Source of the DNA: Isoetes taiwanensis | Lineage: Eukaryota > Streptophyta > Lycopodiopsida > Isoetales > Isoetaceae | Assembly: GCA_021234155.1 (NCBI GenBank) | Contig: JAJEKV010000025.1 | Coordinates: 2,317,339-2,381,338 of the forward strand | Direction: 5' to 3' | Length of the DNA stretch: 64,000 nucleotides | Shown: piece by piece, positions 46,210 to 57,817 of the stretch | Position numbering within the stretch: the first letter of the stretch is position 1 | Layout: every line of letters starts with the position of its first letter | Position numbers and translations under genes: made by a program | The notes under the pieces: generated by a model | Told to the model about the DNA's origin: nothing | The model's input: the letters and a program-made list of their open reading frames with translations, nothing else | Databases searched by the model: none

Positions 46210-49130
46210 TCACTGGCGAGCTCCAATGCTCCCAGATAAATATGGCGACTTCTTTGATGTTTTTGACAAAGTCAAGGCCAACAAACTCCCAGAGCATCGT
46301 CCATATGATTGTCCTATTGATTTGCAGACGGGGACAACGCCACCATATGGTCCGATATATGGTCTATCTCCCGCGGGCTTCATTCGACATTCTCAGTCCC
46401 CTATTGGAGTGCCTATCTTCTTCGTCAAAAAGAAGGATAATTCGCTGCGTGTGGTCGTTGATTATCGCGGCCTCAATAAAATCACAGTGCCAAATCGGTA
46501 TCCGCTTCCTCTGATCCCAGAGTTGTTGGAATGACTCCAAGATGCGCATTATTTTACGAAGATTGATCTTCGGGGTGCCTACAATCTTATTCGGATCCGG
46601 GAGGGTGATGAGTAGAAAACAACCTTTCGTACTCGGTATGACCATTTTGAGTACACAGTTTTGCTATTTGGACTTACCAATGCTCGGACGGTATTCCAGC
46701 ATATGGTCAATTATGTTTTTTGAGAGTTCTTAGACACTTTTGTTATCATCTATTTGGATGATATCCTTATTTATTCTAAGACACTCGAAGAACATGAGAG
46801 GCATGTTCGACAGGTCCTTCAGAAGCTTCATGGGCATGGGTTGTATGCCAAACTTGAGAAGTGTCAGTTTGAGCAGGATAATGTGGAGTTCCTTGGCTAT
46901 CGCATCACTCCACATGGAGTCTCCATGGACCCCGAAAAGGTCAGCACTGTTCTGGAGTGGCAAACACCTTCATCCGTTCGAGATGTTCAGTGTTTTCTTG
47001 GGTTTGTCAATTTCTATCGGCGTTTCATTCGGGATTATTCAGAGATTGCCCTTCCTTTGACACGCCTCACGGTTAAGGACGTGCCATTTGAATGGACTGT
47101 GGAAGTGGAATCTGCTTTCGTTACCCTTAAGCATGCTTTCACCACGGCGCCAGTTCTTGCTCATGCAGATTCTTTGCGCCCATATGTTGTCGAAGCAGAT
47201 GCTTCTGATTTTGCACTTGGTGGGATCTTGTCATAGGAGAGGGATGACCATGAATTGCATCCAATCGCTTATCACTCACGTAAGTTTCAGGCTACTGAAA
47301 TCAACTATCCCATTTATGACAAGGAGTTGTTGGCGGGAGACATTTCCTGGAAGGATCTCCTTATAAGATCACAGTCTACACAGATCATCGAAATCTAGAG
47401 TATTTTCAGTTTGCTCGAGTGCTCAACCGTCGCTAGGCCCGGTGGCATACTCAAGTATTATCTCGGATTGATTTCGTGATCAAGTACCGTCCTGGATCCC
47501 TCCAAGGGAAGCCTGATGCCTTGTCTCGACGCTCCTATCTTGAGCCCAAGCTAGGTGATCCTACATTTGACCAGCAATCACAGGTTATTCTAGGGCCTGA
47601 TCGATTTCAACTTGTGGCCCTCACTTTGTTCGAGAGGCCTCATGATATGGCCTTGTTGGAGTCTGTTCGAGCATGTCTGCCTTTCAATCCATTGGCTCAA
47701 GATGTATTCTCACAGCTTGGCTCTGCATCATCTTCTCAGCAGATGCGATCAAACTATGATTGTTTTGAGGTTCGAGATGGACTCCTGTTCCATGATGGGC
47801 TTCTGTATGTGCCAGATGGTGCTTCTAGGCTTCGGGTTCTCCAAGCTTGCCATGATTCACCTATGGCCGGACACTTTGGAGTAGCCAAGACTCTTGAACT
47901 TACTAGTCAAGAGTATTGGTTGCCTGGGCTTCATCGCTCTGTCGAAGTTTTTATTCGATCCTGTGACATCTGCTGTCGAGCCAAGGTTCTAAGGCATCTT
48001 CCTCACGACCTTCTTCAGCCACTGCCGGTACCAGATGGACCTTGAAAGAGCATTTCTATAGGCTTTATTCCGGAGTTGCCAGTCTCTCGGGGTTATGATG
48101 CCATCATGGTTGTCGTTGATCGTTTCTCTGAGATGGCTCATTTTATTCCCTGCAACGTTATCATCACCAGTGAGGGAAGTAGACTTCACGGCTTGCCCGA
48201 TACTATCATCAGCGATCGTTGTCCACAGTTCGTCGCAGGTTTTTGGAAGCAGCTTTTGGAATTATTGCATATCAACTGCTCCTGACTTCTGGCCATCATC
48301 CAGAAAGTAATGGGCAGGTGGAGCGCACTAATCAGACTCTGGAGCAATATTTAAGGTGCTTCATCAGTTATCAGCAGGACGATTGGGTCGATTATCTTCC
48401 ACTAGCTGAGTTTGCCTGTAATAACTCAATACATGCTTCCATTGGCCAGACTCCATTCCTTCTAAACTCTGGTCAGCATCCTCGTTGGTCCCTTAGCGTC
48501 GATGGCGGTGACAATCCTAGTGCTGAGTCTCGACTTGAGAAACTCCAGCCTCTTCAATCGGATCTTCAGCATCATCTTCACCGAGCACAGGAATGCTATC
48601 GGCATTATGCTAATTTGTATCGGCAGGAAGCTCCTAAGTTTCACGTTGGTGGCCTTGTCTGGCTTCTTCGTAGGGACCTCCCTACCTCACATCCCTGCAA
48701 TAAGCTTGACTATCGTCGCCTTGGTCATTACCAGATCACGGCCCAGATCAGCAATGTGGCATTCCAGCTCGAGCTCCCTCCAGCTGTTCGGCTTTATCCA
48801 GTATTTCATGTTTCTCTATTAGAGCCCTACACAGTCAATACTTTCCCAGATCGCGTTCCTCCGCCACCACCACCAGTAGAAATTGTTGACCATGAGGAGT
48901 TCGAGGTTCGAGAGATTCAGGACTCCAAATTTCTTCGTCAACGATTGTATTACTTTGTCGATTGGGAAGGTTACTCGCCAAGTGATAGAACCTGGGAGCC
49001 TGCCGAGAATCTGAGTAATGCTCCTGATAAAATTGCGGAGTTTCACCGACGTTACCCGGATAAGCCAAGTTTGAGTACTCCGGCTTCAGCTCCGAGGACT
49101 CGTCGCTCCGAGGACTCGTCGCCGTCGTAG
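46210..49130 (+). pseudogene. Ty3/Gypsy chromovirus-type pol remnant (RT-RH-IN-chromodomain)
   Basis: In order: RT from about 46230 ([32 protein letters not shown] at 46740-46777), RNase H from about 47110 (VVEADASDFALGG at 47187-47225; TDHRN near 47375), integrase from about 47840 (HDSPMAGHFGVAKT, CDICCRAK), and a chromodomain at 48900-49060 (YFVDWEGYSPSDRTWEPAEN). In-frame stops lie at 46532, 46613, 46721, 47234, 47434 and 48043. A deletion near 47335 and a frame change near 48280 are also present. The first integrase Asp of the usual MDFI motif is Gly here. gag and protease are missing, so it is 5'-truncated. It ends in a polypurine tract just before the LTR at 49143. Confidence 0.9.
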
Positions 49131-49142
49131 GAGGGGGGATGG

Positions 49143-49363
49143 TGTGACGACCATACGGATATTCGCATCATACGAACATTATACTCGTATGTACAAAAGA
49201 TGGTCGTCACAGAGGTGCAAAAGGGTAGTTGCACAAGACAAGATTTGAACTTGCAACCTTCCAGTTGCGAGTCATACACCCTTATCAAGTACGCTACCAA
49301 TATTTGTTGAAGGCATTCCTTCACGTCTTTCTCATATGTGGGATTATCTCCAGGAGGTTCTAG
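49143..49363 (+). mobile_element. Ty3 3' LTR, first ~220 bp
   Basis: TGTGACGACC begins the LTR immediately after the polypurine tract AGGAGGGGGGATGG. The piece matches the first ~220 bases of the 519-bp LTR at 51351-51869 (which lies in minus orientation) and stops after CTCCAGGAGGTTCTAG. It contains the tRNA-like module in antisense. Confidence 0.75.
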
Positions 49364-49364
49364 T

Positions 49365-49564
49365 TCCACATATGAGAAAGACGTGAAGGAATGCCTTCAA
49401 CAAATATTGGTAGCGCACTTGGCAAGGGTGTGTGACTCGCAGCTAGAAGGTTGCGAGTTCAAATCCTGTCTTGTGCAACTACCCTTTTGCATCCGTGTGA
49501 CGACCATCTTTTGTACATACGAGTATAATGTTCGGATGATGCGAATATCCGAATGGTCGTCACA
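49365..49564 (-). mobile_element. Ty3 LTR fragment, inverted to 49143-49363
   Basis: This is the reverse complement of 49143-49345 with few differences. Its outer end (GGTCGTCACA, 49555-49564) abuts the low-complexity linker of the minus-strand gag-protease remnant. Together with 49143-49363 it forms a ~200-bp inverted repeat with a spacer of about 20 bases. Confidence 0.8.
49423..49492 (+). other. tRNA-like module with pol III A and B boxes inside the LTR
   Basis: TAGCGCACTTGGCAAGG fits an A box and GCGAGTTCAAATCC a B box about 40 bases further on. The same module lies at 51715-51785 (TAGCGCAGTTGGCAAGG, GCGAGTTCAAACCC) and in antisense at 49210-49295. It is probably a tRNA-derived SINE fixed in the LTR of this family, not a functional tRNA, since no acceptor stem pairs well. 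Confidence 0.55.
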
Positions 49565-49565
49565 C

Positions 49566-51323
49566 CTGGAGCAGTTCAGATTCTGGAGCAAAACTGGAGC
49601 AGGAGCAGAAATCGAAACTAGAGCAGGAACAGAAACTGGAACTGGTGCTGAAGCTGGAGCAGTTCAGACTCTGGAGCAAAACTGGAGCAGGAGCAGAAAT
49701 CGAAACTAGAGCAGGAGCAGAAATTGGAGCTGGTGCTGAAGCCAGGACATCACCAAGGATATGGTCAGAATCTAGGGCATGAACTGGAGCAGAGGCAAGA
49801 GTCGAATCAGAACATGGAACAGAAATAGGAACAGCAAGGACAGAATCAGGGGCCCACGATACTGCATGGATTGAAGTCGATGTTGGTGTAGAGACCTGAT
49901 CTGCAGATGAACTGGAACTATAGCTAGAACCAACAAATCGAAATGATCTAATACGCCAATCAATCTGCGGGTTATGTAGCTTGAGCCAGGGCAGACCCAA
50001 AACTATTGGCACATGAGGGCTAGCAATGAGATTGAAGAAAGTACTACAAGAATCTCCCTCGAACAAAACCTGAAGAGGCGCAGTACATTCTGTGACTACA
50101 CCCGATGAGATCTCCCGTCCATCAATCACTTCGACAGAACCAGGATGCTCAACCTTGTTTCTAGGGATGGCGTGCTTACTGGCGAATGCACTATCCACAA
50201 GCATTTGCACCACAATCAAGTTGCGCCAACACTTGCAATCCTCCAACTTCTGATTTTAATGATATAGGGATGAAGAATGTCTTGCTGACCTTATCTGATG
50301 GAATAAACATGTCAAGAAATGTGGAAGGAGTCTGAGAAACAGTGGCCAGCCGACGAGAGACTCCTATGATTCGGACCGGCCCCTGAAGTTTTCCAACTGG
50401 TTTGGACGCTTCACAAGGCATCCACAAGCAATATTGCCAGCTCCTCCACAGTAGAGTCAAAGGTTAGCCTCTCTCCGACGCTGCTTCTCGGCGGCAGATA
50501 AAGGTCCTCGAACTGCCCGATGAATCCGCATAGGCTCAGATCCTGACCTGCTGGATTCTACTGATGACACCGGGGAGGACGTAGCTATAGGCGCTTGTGT
50601 GATTGGGAAGACCTGACTACATCTCTCTTTCCTACGTTCGAAGAGCCGATTATCACATCGAACTGCAAATCTGATGGCTTCTTCCAAAGTCTGAGGGTCC
50701 TCCATAGACAACAGCATATCTTTCACATCCTCTCGTAACCCCCCTCGGAAACAATCTCGAAGTGCAACATCATCCCAGGCAGTATCTACTGCAATTTGAC
50801 GAAATTCTGATGCATATACTGAAGCTGAACGAGAGCCTTGCCTTAGATTGCAGAGTTTTGTGACTGTTGTGCGCTGACGATCGGTGTCTCCAAAACATGC
50901 CTCGAGCTCTGTAGTGAAAGCAGCAAATCTTGCAACTCTGGAGCTCCTTTAATAAAGGAGCAAACCAACTTAGAGCTGGCCCTGTGAGAAGAGAACTAAT
51001 CAGCCCCACTTGTTCTTGGGCCGTGGGGTATCTATGAGGATGGAGCTGAATCACAAGGCTGATCTGATTAAAAAACCGCAGAGCTTGGACCGAGTGCTCT
51101 CAAACTTCTCTGGCAGGCTGATCTTAGGCTCTGATAGCCTCAATCCTGAGTTAGAAGCAGATTCATGTGAAGCAATACGTTCCTTAAGCTCTTTATTGTC
51201 CAACTGCAACTGCTGGCATACTTGAACAAGCTGCTGGACCTGTTGTAATAGAGTCGAAACCTCCTCCATAGATATAAAATCACCAAATATGAGCAAAACA
51301 ATGCTTAGGATCAGAGCATGCAA
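49566..51323 (-). pseudogene. Ty3 gag-protease remnant, minus strand
   Basis: From the right: a gag N-terminus starting at 51323 with a coiled-coil segment (LLQQVQQLVQVCQQLQLDNK), a gag core (HPHRYPTAQEQVGLISSLLT, 51050-50950), a later gag part (EDPQTLEEAIRFAVRCDNRL, 50700), and a protease with QLDCGANACG at about 50465-50490 and IASPHVPIVLGLPWLKLHNP near 50000. A long proline/serine/alanine linker with SAPAPV-type repeats fills 49566-49850. Frame changes occur near 50940, 50760, 50460 and 50250. The protease normally has D-(S/T)-G; the sequence here is DCG. RT and integrase are missing; the linker ends directly at an LTR piece. Confidence 0.8.
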
Positions 51324-51350
51324 GAACCGGTAAGGGATTTCGGTTCAAAT

Positions 51351-51869
51351 TGTCATGAACCTACGCGAAAACAAGGAAAATACGTGGAGAATACGCAAGA
51401 AATACAGAAGAAATACGCCAAGATCGGCAAAGAATCTGATATATGAACAGGAATCAAGAATACAATGGCCCGAAGGCAAGCAGGAACATGAGACAGATGC
51501 CTAGAAGGCTCAAGACTGGCGTTGAACCGGAATGGTTCGACAAGAAGGAGGTGCCTCCTTATATATCTAGGCCAACGGGCAGGATCGTGCCACTCCAATG
51601 AATGAGATTGTGACAAGTGTCGAGCATGCATTTAGGTTGTAGAATATTCTAGAACCTCCTGGAGATAGTCCCACATATGAGAAAGACGTGAAGGAATGCC
51701 TTCAACAAATATTGGTAGCGCAGTTGGCAAGGGTGTGTGACTCACAACTGGAAGGTTGCGAGTTCAAACCCTGTCTTGTGCAACTATCTTTTTGCATCCA
51801 TGTGATGACCGACTTTTGTACATACGAGTATAATGTTCGTATGATGCGAATATCCATATGGTCGTCACA
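51351..51869 (-). mobile_element. Ty3 5' LTR, 519 bp, minus orientation
   Basis: On the minus strand it runs from TGTGACGACC (51869) to GTTCATGACA (51351). TATATAAGGAGGCACC is a credible core promoter at about 51555-51570 (minus). The gag ORF starts 28 bases beyond its end. The primer-binding site is not clear: the first bases after the LTR are ATTTGAACCG. Confidence 0.8.
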
Positions 51870-51870
51870 G

Positions 51871-53130
51871 CCACGGCCTCCAATCCTCACTTATCGTGGC
51901 CAACATGTCGAAGTGGTGCCTGCAGGGTGGAATTCCCGTCGGCCATGAACTGGGACAATTCCATCCGGCTGCGAGCCGCAGCAAGTTGGAAGGCACACTA
52001 TGCAATGGAGAACAATAGTCACAAGGCAGAGCTGTATAATTGGACCCACCAATCGCACCTATTCAAGGTGCTAGTAGAACCTGTGCTTTTGTATGGGGTC
52101 GAGGTCTGGGCCCGGTGATTTCCCTCGCCACTTGGAATGACTTGGAGCAGGTGCAGAAAGCTTTCTTGGCACGGGCTTTGGGGGTGAAGTCCACAGTCCC
52201 ATACCAGATACTGCTGCAGGAAACATGTTACTTGTCTCTTCAAAGGGGGGCCCTTGACAGACATATCGTCTACTTCCAGAAGGTGGTTAGTATGGACGAT
52301 GCTCGTCTCCCTAACCTTGCTTACACTGTCACAATGGGGCCTCAACACCTAAAAGCATGCTGGCGGGAAAAGAGAGCTCAGTAGCTGGCCACATGGAACG
52401 TGCAGGAGCACAGGTGCATCCAAGTGCACACGGAAGCAGATCGCCGCAGCCTCAGACAGTACCTTGACGCATGCTTCCTCAGTAAGCTATGGGATGCCAG
52501 CACTCTTGAACAGGTCAAGACGACACATTATCACCGCCACATAAATCCCATGTTGGAGGGGGCCCACAATGCTACCTGCGCACTCATTTACCCATGAAAA
52601 AGTGCAGATCCATTGCCTCTATCCACACATGTACACACCATCTCCGGATTGAGACAGTGAGATGGGTTGGGAAGCTGCGTCAGGAGAGGCTTTGTCAACG
52701 CCGCCAGGTTGGAGCTGTGGAAGACGAATGCCACACCCTTCAGAGTTGTCTGGCATATGATGACATTCGGATACGCTATGCTGAGCTGGTTCGTCCCGAC
52801 TAGCCCCTGCATGAGATGCTAAGCACGAGCTCGGTACGGAGGTTGGGCTCATACATTCAAGAGATCATGGATCGCCGAGATCAGCTCCATCCTCGGGCAC
52901 TTACTTGATACATGTGCACATTTCTGCCTGTACTTGTATTTGTACAGTTTGACAGCAAACCTATTCCTGTCACGATTTTTTCCCCAAACAACCCTTTAGG
53001 GCGGGAGGGGGTTTTTTAATCCAGACAGTAATACGCTTACTGCGCCTCCTGTTTGGGTCCCATAGGCCAATTGGTCTCCGTGGACGATAAAAATCCTATT
53101 CTATTCTATTCTATATTCTTTTCCAATTCT
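51871..53130 (+). mobile_element. LINE 3' portion with (TATTC)n tail
   Basis: Translated blocks are the C-terminal part of a non-LTR reverse transcriptase: FKVLVEPVLLYGVEVWAR (to 52118), then in another frame DLEQVQKAFLARALGVKST, then a cysteine-histidine region RQERLCQRRQVGAVEDECHT...C (52680-52750). A stop at 52382 (CAG to TAG) and frame changes show it is dead. The 3' end is GTCTCCGTGGACGATAAAAA followed by TATTC repeats (53092-53115). Similar ends occur reversed at 43706-43795 and 57178-57235. Confidence 0.75.
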
Positions 53131-54356
53131 CTAATTCTCTTTCTGGATTCTCATTTTCTCCTGGCTTCTAGCTCCAAGTAAATTTTTCGTTTAGCAGGCT
53201 CAATGCTTTCAGAAGAACTTGCCATCAAATTGATATGAACAGGGAATTGCAATTCTAATGCAATTGAAATGGAAACCATAAACTAATTCATTCTAGAATT
53301 GAAGAATGATAGCAAGAACTGAACCAAATTCCCGCCATCCAAGAAATCCCGCCATCTGGTAGAATGATCTAAGAATTCTCGCGCCCAAGGGATCAATCAT
53401 GTCATTGATCCCTTCCTCCTCGGAGGAGGATTACTATTTCTGGAATAACTACCTCAAAATTCGTTACACCAAATGTGATTGAGGAATATGCACTCACCGC
53501 ACTTCAAGCACATGTTCAGACTGTATTTTTGGGGTACCACTATCAAATTTACACCCTAAGGGGGTTTCTCATTTGTATGAAAATGACAAACTAAATGCCA
53601 CCCCATATAAGATAGAAGTTGGAGAGCAGTTTCTGGTGCAGATCTTCAACCTGTGGAACTACAGAGATCAAAGGTTTTGAGCAGGTTTTGATGTTGTGAC
53701 AATCTGGCACATAAGGAGCCATTTTGCACACTTAGATACAACACAAATCTTGAAGGTGTTCAAGATGAAGTACAGATCAAGAATAGTTATTGAAATCTTG
53801 CGGCACAAATCCTAAGCAAAAACCAATTCTTTACTTAAACTTCTAAAGCAATTCTTTACTTAAACTTCTATTATTTTTCACCAACGGTATAAGATGGCCA
53901 ACTTCCATTCCATGATGGATTGGGCGGAGATGTGGCAACACAGAACTATATCGCAGCAACCCAATATCTTATATCTTATAGTTTCGAACACTACTTAAAA
54001 CAACACCAAAAAAACACTGTGGGACAAACTCTAAAAACCCAACAAGTATTATTTCCTATATAATTTATGCTAGGCGGAAGGGGCCTATGAAAATTTAGAT
54101 TTCATCCGGAAAAATATAAAGAAACCCATGGATTTTGACCGGAAAACTTCCTGGAATTTTTTTCTCTATCGGAAATTCTTGATTTCAACAGGTAGAATGC
54201 TAGTGTTCCTAGGAACTCGGCACACACTGCAAAAAAAAATAAAAATAAAGGTGGTCTACAAATATGAACAGAAAAATAGCATTCAATTGTGGATTAGTGA
54301 AAAGAAAAGACCACTCTGTACATTAGAGCTGACCACGTCAGCGCCAGAAATAGGGA
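53131..54356. other. Intergenic, no recognisable gene
   Basis: A hairpin CCTTCCTCCTCGGAGGAGGA lies at about 53409. No gene, RNA gene or transposon end was recognised. The 3' UTR of the GT29 gene must lie in the right part. Confidence 0.5.
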
Positions 54357-55766
54357 TCACTGAAAGAGTCGGACTTGTGGAATTGAAAATCCTGCTTGGT
54401 TCAGGAAAGGGATAGAATCAATCCGCCTCTTAGCAAGATCGCTGTAAAATATGTACTCAGCATCATAATCATGCAGAGAAAATTCCCCCCTCTGGAGGTT
54501 ATGGTAGTGATGCTTGGCATTCGCAGACTTGCCAAATCCAAATAGATCCACATTTTCGCAGACCCCTAACGCCAGCATCACCGCCTGCATGCCAGAAGAA
54601 TAGTGGAACATGATGCCGTCATGAACCCTGCTCCAATCCGCCACAGATTTGTTCTTTGTTTCAAAAAAATTCCTGAGGGAATAATACTTTGCAATTCTCA
54701 TGCATAGGGTATCAAATTTTGGATCTGTGACTATAACCGGAGCTTTTTCCTGAGATTGGCAGAAGGAAACGTCTATCAGATGCTTTACTTGACAGAGGTA
54801 AACTATAATAGGAACTTGGTCGCCATAGCTGTGGCAGTTGCAAAAAGGTCCCCTAGAACAGAACCCTAAAACATTGCTGTTCATGAATGATATGTCAGTC
54901 TTGCTGCCAACATATTGTTCAAATCTTTCTGTTCTGCCATTGTTTATTCTCATCACCATGTCATGCTTATCTATGAAATAGCCATATGATTTTGTGAGTA
55001 GTATTCCACTGTTCCCTACAACCGCACAAGTCCGGTATGGTTTTATTTCTCTTGCAGTATCATTATCATTGATATGCGTCTCTATTTTTCCCTTTACAAG
55101 ATCTAGCAGATCATTCATGACATGAGGATCATATTCCTTGTTTTCTGTCCACTTATTCAAAGCTTCCTTAAATGACTTCAAGTGTGGATGATACTTAATT
55201 TTTTCTAGACCTCCCAGCAATAGCTTTTCTGACTTTTCCATATTCATGAACTTGTCAAACAGAGCCTCAAAGAAATCATGCTCTCTATACTGCATCAGGA
55301 ATCTGGCATGCTCTTGGAGCAAAGCAGCCCTTTTTTTCTCTTCATCTGACCATATATCCTCAATAGAGTATTCATAAATTGCATCTTCCATGCTTGCAAG
55401 GTGCAGGCCTTCCACAGACCAGGCTTGCTTTGGTAAAATAATTACCGGATATTTCCATGCATTTTGGACGCTTCCAAGAGGAAAAAGCAGCAGGGTTACA
55501 ACAACCAACAATGTGAACAAAGTCAAAATCAAGATCTGCTTATGAAATATTTTGGAGGAAAACACAGTATAGGCTCCATTCTTAGCAGGGCCAGGTAAGA
55601 AGAGTTCCTTTGAATAGTCAATACCAAGCTTGGATGAAGCTTTAATGTTAATCTGTGGCAATACCGACTTGGCTGAGGCAGGATTGCCCATTTGCTTCAA
55701 AAACGTTAAAGAATTAGCATCTTTATCAAGAACGCACCTTAGATAAGCTGAGTTCCATGGCGTCAA
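54357..55766 (-). CDS. GT29 sialyltransferase-like protein, intact, 469 aa
   Basis: A type II Golgi membrane protein of family GT29. A short hydrophobic segment (ILILTLFTLLVVVTLLLF, residues 78-95) is the signal anchor after a ~75-residue N-terminal tail. A charged stem region follows. Sialylmotif L is at residues 247-295 (CAVVGNSGILLTKSYG, then MRINNGR, then DISFMN), motif S at 388-411 (HYSSGMQAVMLALGVC, DLFGFG), motif III is HYHN (420-423), and the VS-like region is HDYDAEYIF (432-440). Plant members (the Arabidopsis SIA1/MGP2 and SIA2 type) are Golgi proteins linked to pectin and pollen-tube growth; CMP-sialic acid use in plants is unproven. The gene is intronless and unbroken. The start is the first Met of the frame. 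Confidence 0.92.
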   Translation of the reverse strand: MTPWNSAYLRCVLDKDANSLTFLKQMGNPASAKSVLPQINIKASSKLGIDYSKELFLPGPAKNGAYTVFSSKIFHKQILILTLFTLLVVVTLLLFPLGSVQNAWKYPVIILPKQAWSVEGLHLASMEDAIYEYSIEDIWSDEEKKRAALLQEHARFLMQYREHDFFEALFDKFMNMEKSEKLLLGGLEKIKYHPHLKSFKEALNKWTENKEYDPHVMNDLLDLVKGKIETHINDNDTAREIKPYRTCAVVGNSGILLTKSYGYFIDKHDMVMRINNGRTERFEQYVGSKTDISFMNSNVLGFCSRGPFCNCHSYGDQVPIIVYLCQVKHLIDVSFCQSQEKAPVIVTDPKFDTLCMRIAKYYSLRNFFETKNKSVADWSRVHDGIMFHYSSGMQAVMLALGVCENVDLFGFGKSANAKHHYHNLQRGEFSLHDYDAEYIFYSDLAKRRIDSIPFLNQAGFSIPQVRLFQ

Positions 55767-57177
55767 TTTGTACAGAATTGCATGCCTCCATTGGAATACA
55801 AATATAGATCTAGCATTCTTTTAAACTGCAGTTTCTCAAAACTTCTAATCTGGATCCCACAAACTTCTAATCTGGATCCCACAAAGTTAAAGGCTTCTTA
55901 TATGGTCAATAGAGAGGTCAGGCCTTCTTGTAAATTAATATGTACAATTATAATGCAATACCTGAACTAGATATAGCCTAGACTTTAGAAGGCTTTATGA
56001 GATCATCTTGATAATGAACGTTACACCATCCTCACTTGTAGCCCACATCTTGTAGGTGGCCCAATGAGGACTAGGCTTCGTGTGGCCCAAGATACAGTGA
56101 GATTAGTTTTATATCCTACGTGCAAGCAACTCTTTAAAATTAGAGAGCCAACTTGCCTCACATGTCCATTGTCTCCTTGTGATGGTAAATTGTTTGTATA
56201 AGTTCATCAAAGAAGGTATTATCAGGTTCGGGCATAACTAGTGTTGCTTATATTGAGGCTCGTCTATCATTCATTTTCAACAGTTTCAACATTGGGCCCT
56301 GGGCCACGTTTTGATTCTATGCTCAATTAAATTATTCTTCCAAAAAGCTACACGATTAATTCTTTGGGCCGAAGAGATTGGAACGAATGAATATTCAAGC
56401 AGTGCCAAGTGCCAAATTCAGTACACTTTATTACTTTGATGTTTGATGTGCATGTGATGAGGTAAAGGAAATCTAGAGAAAACTAATTATTATCTTTCCT
56501 TAATGATGTAGTGCGATGGCAAGACCATTGTTATTAAGTTTTAAGGCCTAGATTGATAAAACTCTTCTTTTGATCTATAAGTTTTAAGATCAATGGTTTA
56601 TTGATTAACTTGTCCAAGAATAAGTTGTTAATTCAACTTTCACAGCATGTCCCTGATTATTTAAATCGTCAGAGCCAAATGGTCAACAAGTCAACCTTAA
56701 AGGCAAGCCTTTTCATTTCATACTTCCATAATAAGCACATTAGTGCCAACTTATTGGGTAGACCCTCATGATGGACTCATTTACCAAAGAATTGTGTTTG
56801 CATGTCGGTCGTAATACCGCAATTAATTGATCTATTTATGTGTTCTTACATTCTCTTCTTGTTTGCAGGGTTGTTTCTAGAATTTGTCCAACTACATGTC
56901 CGAAATAGTTTTGTTACAAACATTGCCACCTTTTTCTCTATACTTTCAACAACCAAATAGTCGATAAGCTTTAATACAATAATTACACAACATTGCACTA
57001 GGTAAAGATGGCTACCAAAACCTGCAGACCAAACTCCCTTGTCTAGATGTTTTACATAATGAAGTCGTCAAAGTCTGGAATTTGGTGGTCGCATGCGCTA
57101 ATGTTTAGGGTATCAAACTCAATAGATAACCATATCAGTTAAAGTCTATGTAGATGAAAGCTAAAAGATAGATAGAT
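55767..57177. other. Intergenic, upstream of GT29
   Basis: A 22-bp unit ACTTCTAATCTGGATCCCAC plus AA is tandemly duplicated at 55839-55882. The GT29 promoter must lie in the left part; no clear TATA box was fixed. The rest is A/T-rich without recognisable genes. Confidence 0.5.
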
Positions 57178-57250
57178 AGGTTTTTTAACGTCCACGAAGA
57201 CCAAGTTGGCCATGGGACCCAAAAACAAAAGGGGCATGGGATCCCAAAAA
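57160..57250 (-). mobile_element. LINE 3' tail with (GATA)n
   Basis: GATAGATAGATAGG is followed by TTTTTTAACGTCCACGAAGA and CCAAGTTGGCCATGGGACCC, the reverse complement of the LINE 3' end at 53060-53110. Only about 60 bases of LINE are present. Confidence 0.7.
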
Positions 57251-57815
57251 GTATTAAAACAAAAAGATAATGCTAACTTTCTCTTCCAGTTTATTTGTTG
57301 CATATATATTTAGCAATTCCCACTGAATTTTATTTGTTTCAAATTGTAGTGCTTGCCATCTCCCATTTATTCCCACATATTGAAGGGTGCTTATACCCAT
57401 ACCGAAAGCTTTTATATGGTTTCAATCCTTCAGCACTTTTCATATATCTTTTTTGTCATGCAGGACGTGAGCAGCACAATGTATGGAAAGCCTAGATGGG
57501 TTATAACCCTATGGTGAGAAATTTGCAAAATCCTTCCCCAACTAATATGCTCAAAATGAAGCTCCATGCATCACATTTTAGTTGCCAAAAAATGCATATT
57601 CTTACTATGCTAGACAAGGAAATGACACAATATGTGTTTATATTGTATACATCAATCATGGGCATAAATGTTTCTAATTTCAAAGGAATGCATCTAAATA
57701 GATGTAATGGATGGAAGAGGATACGATACATGTTTAATTAAGTACATGATTGGCGAATAGATTTCTTTAATACCCAAAAGCTATGTGCCGCATGAAGCGC
57801 TAGAATGTCTACCTT
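57251..57815. other. Intergenic
   Basis: Two short frames (57295-57495 and 57496-57741) have no domain. No gene was recognised. Confidence 0.4.
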
Positions 57816-57817
57816 AT

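Noticed and set aside
49423-49492. A functional tRNA gene
   Set aside because: The A and B boxes are present, but no well-paired acceptor stem is seen and the copy is embedded in LTR sequence.
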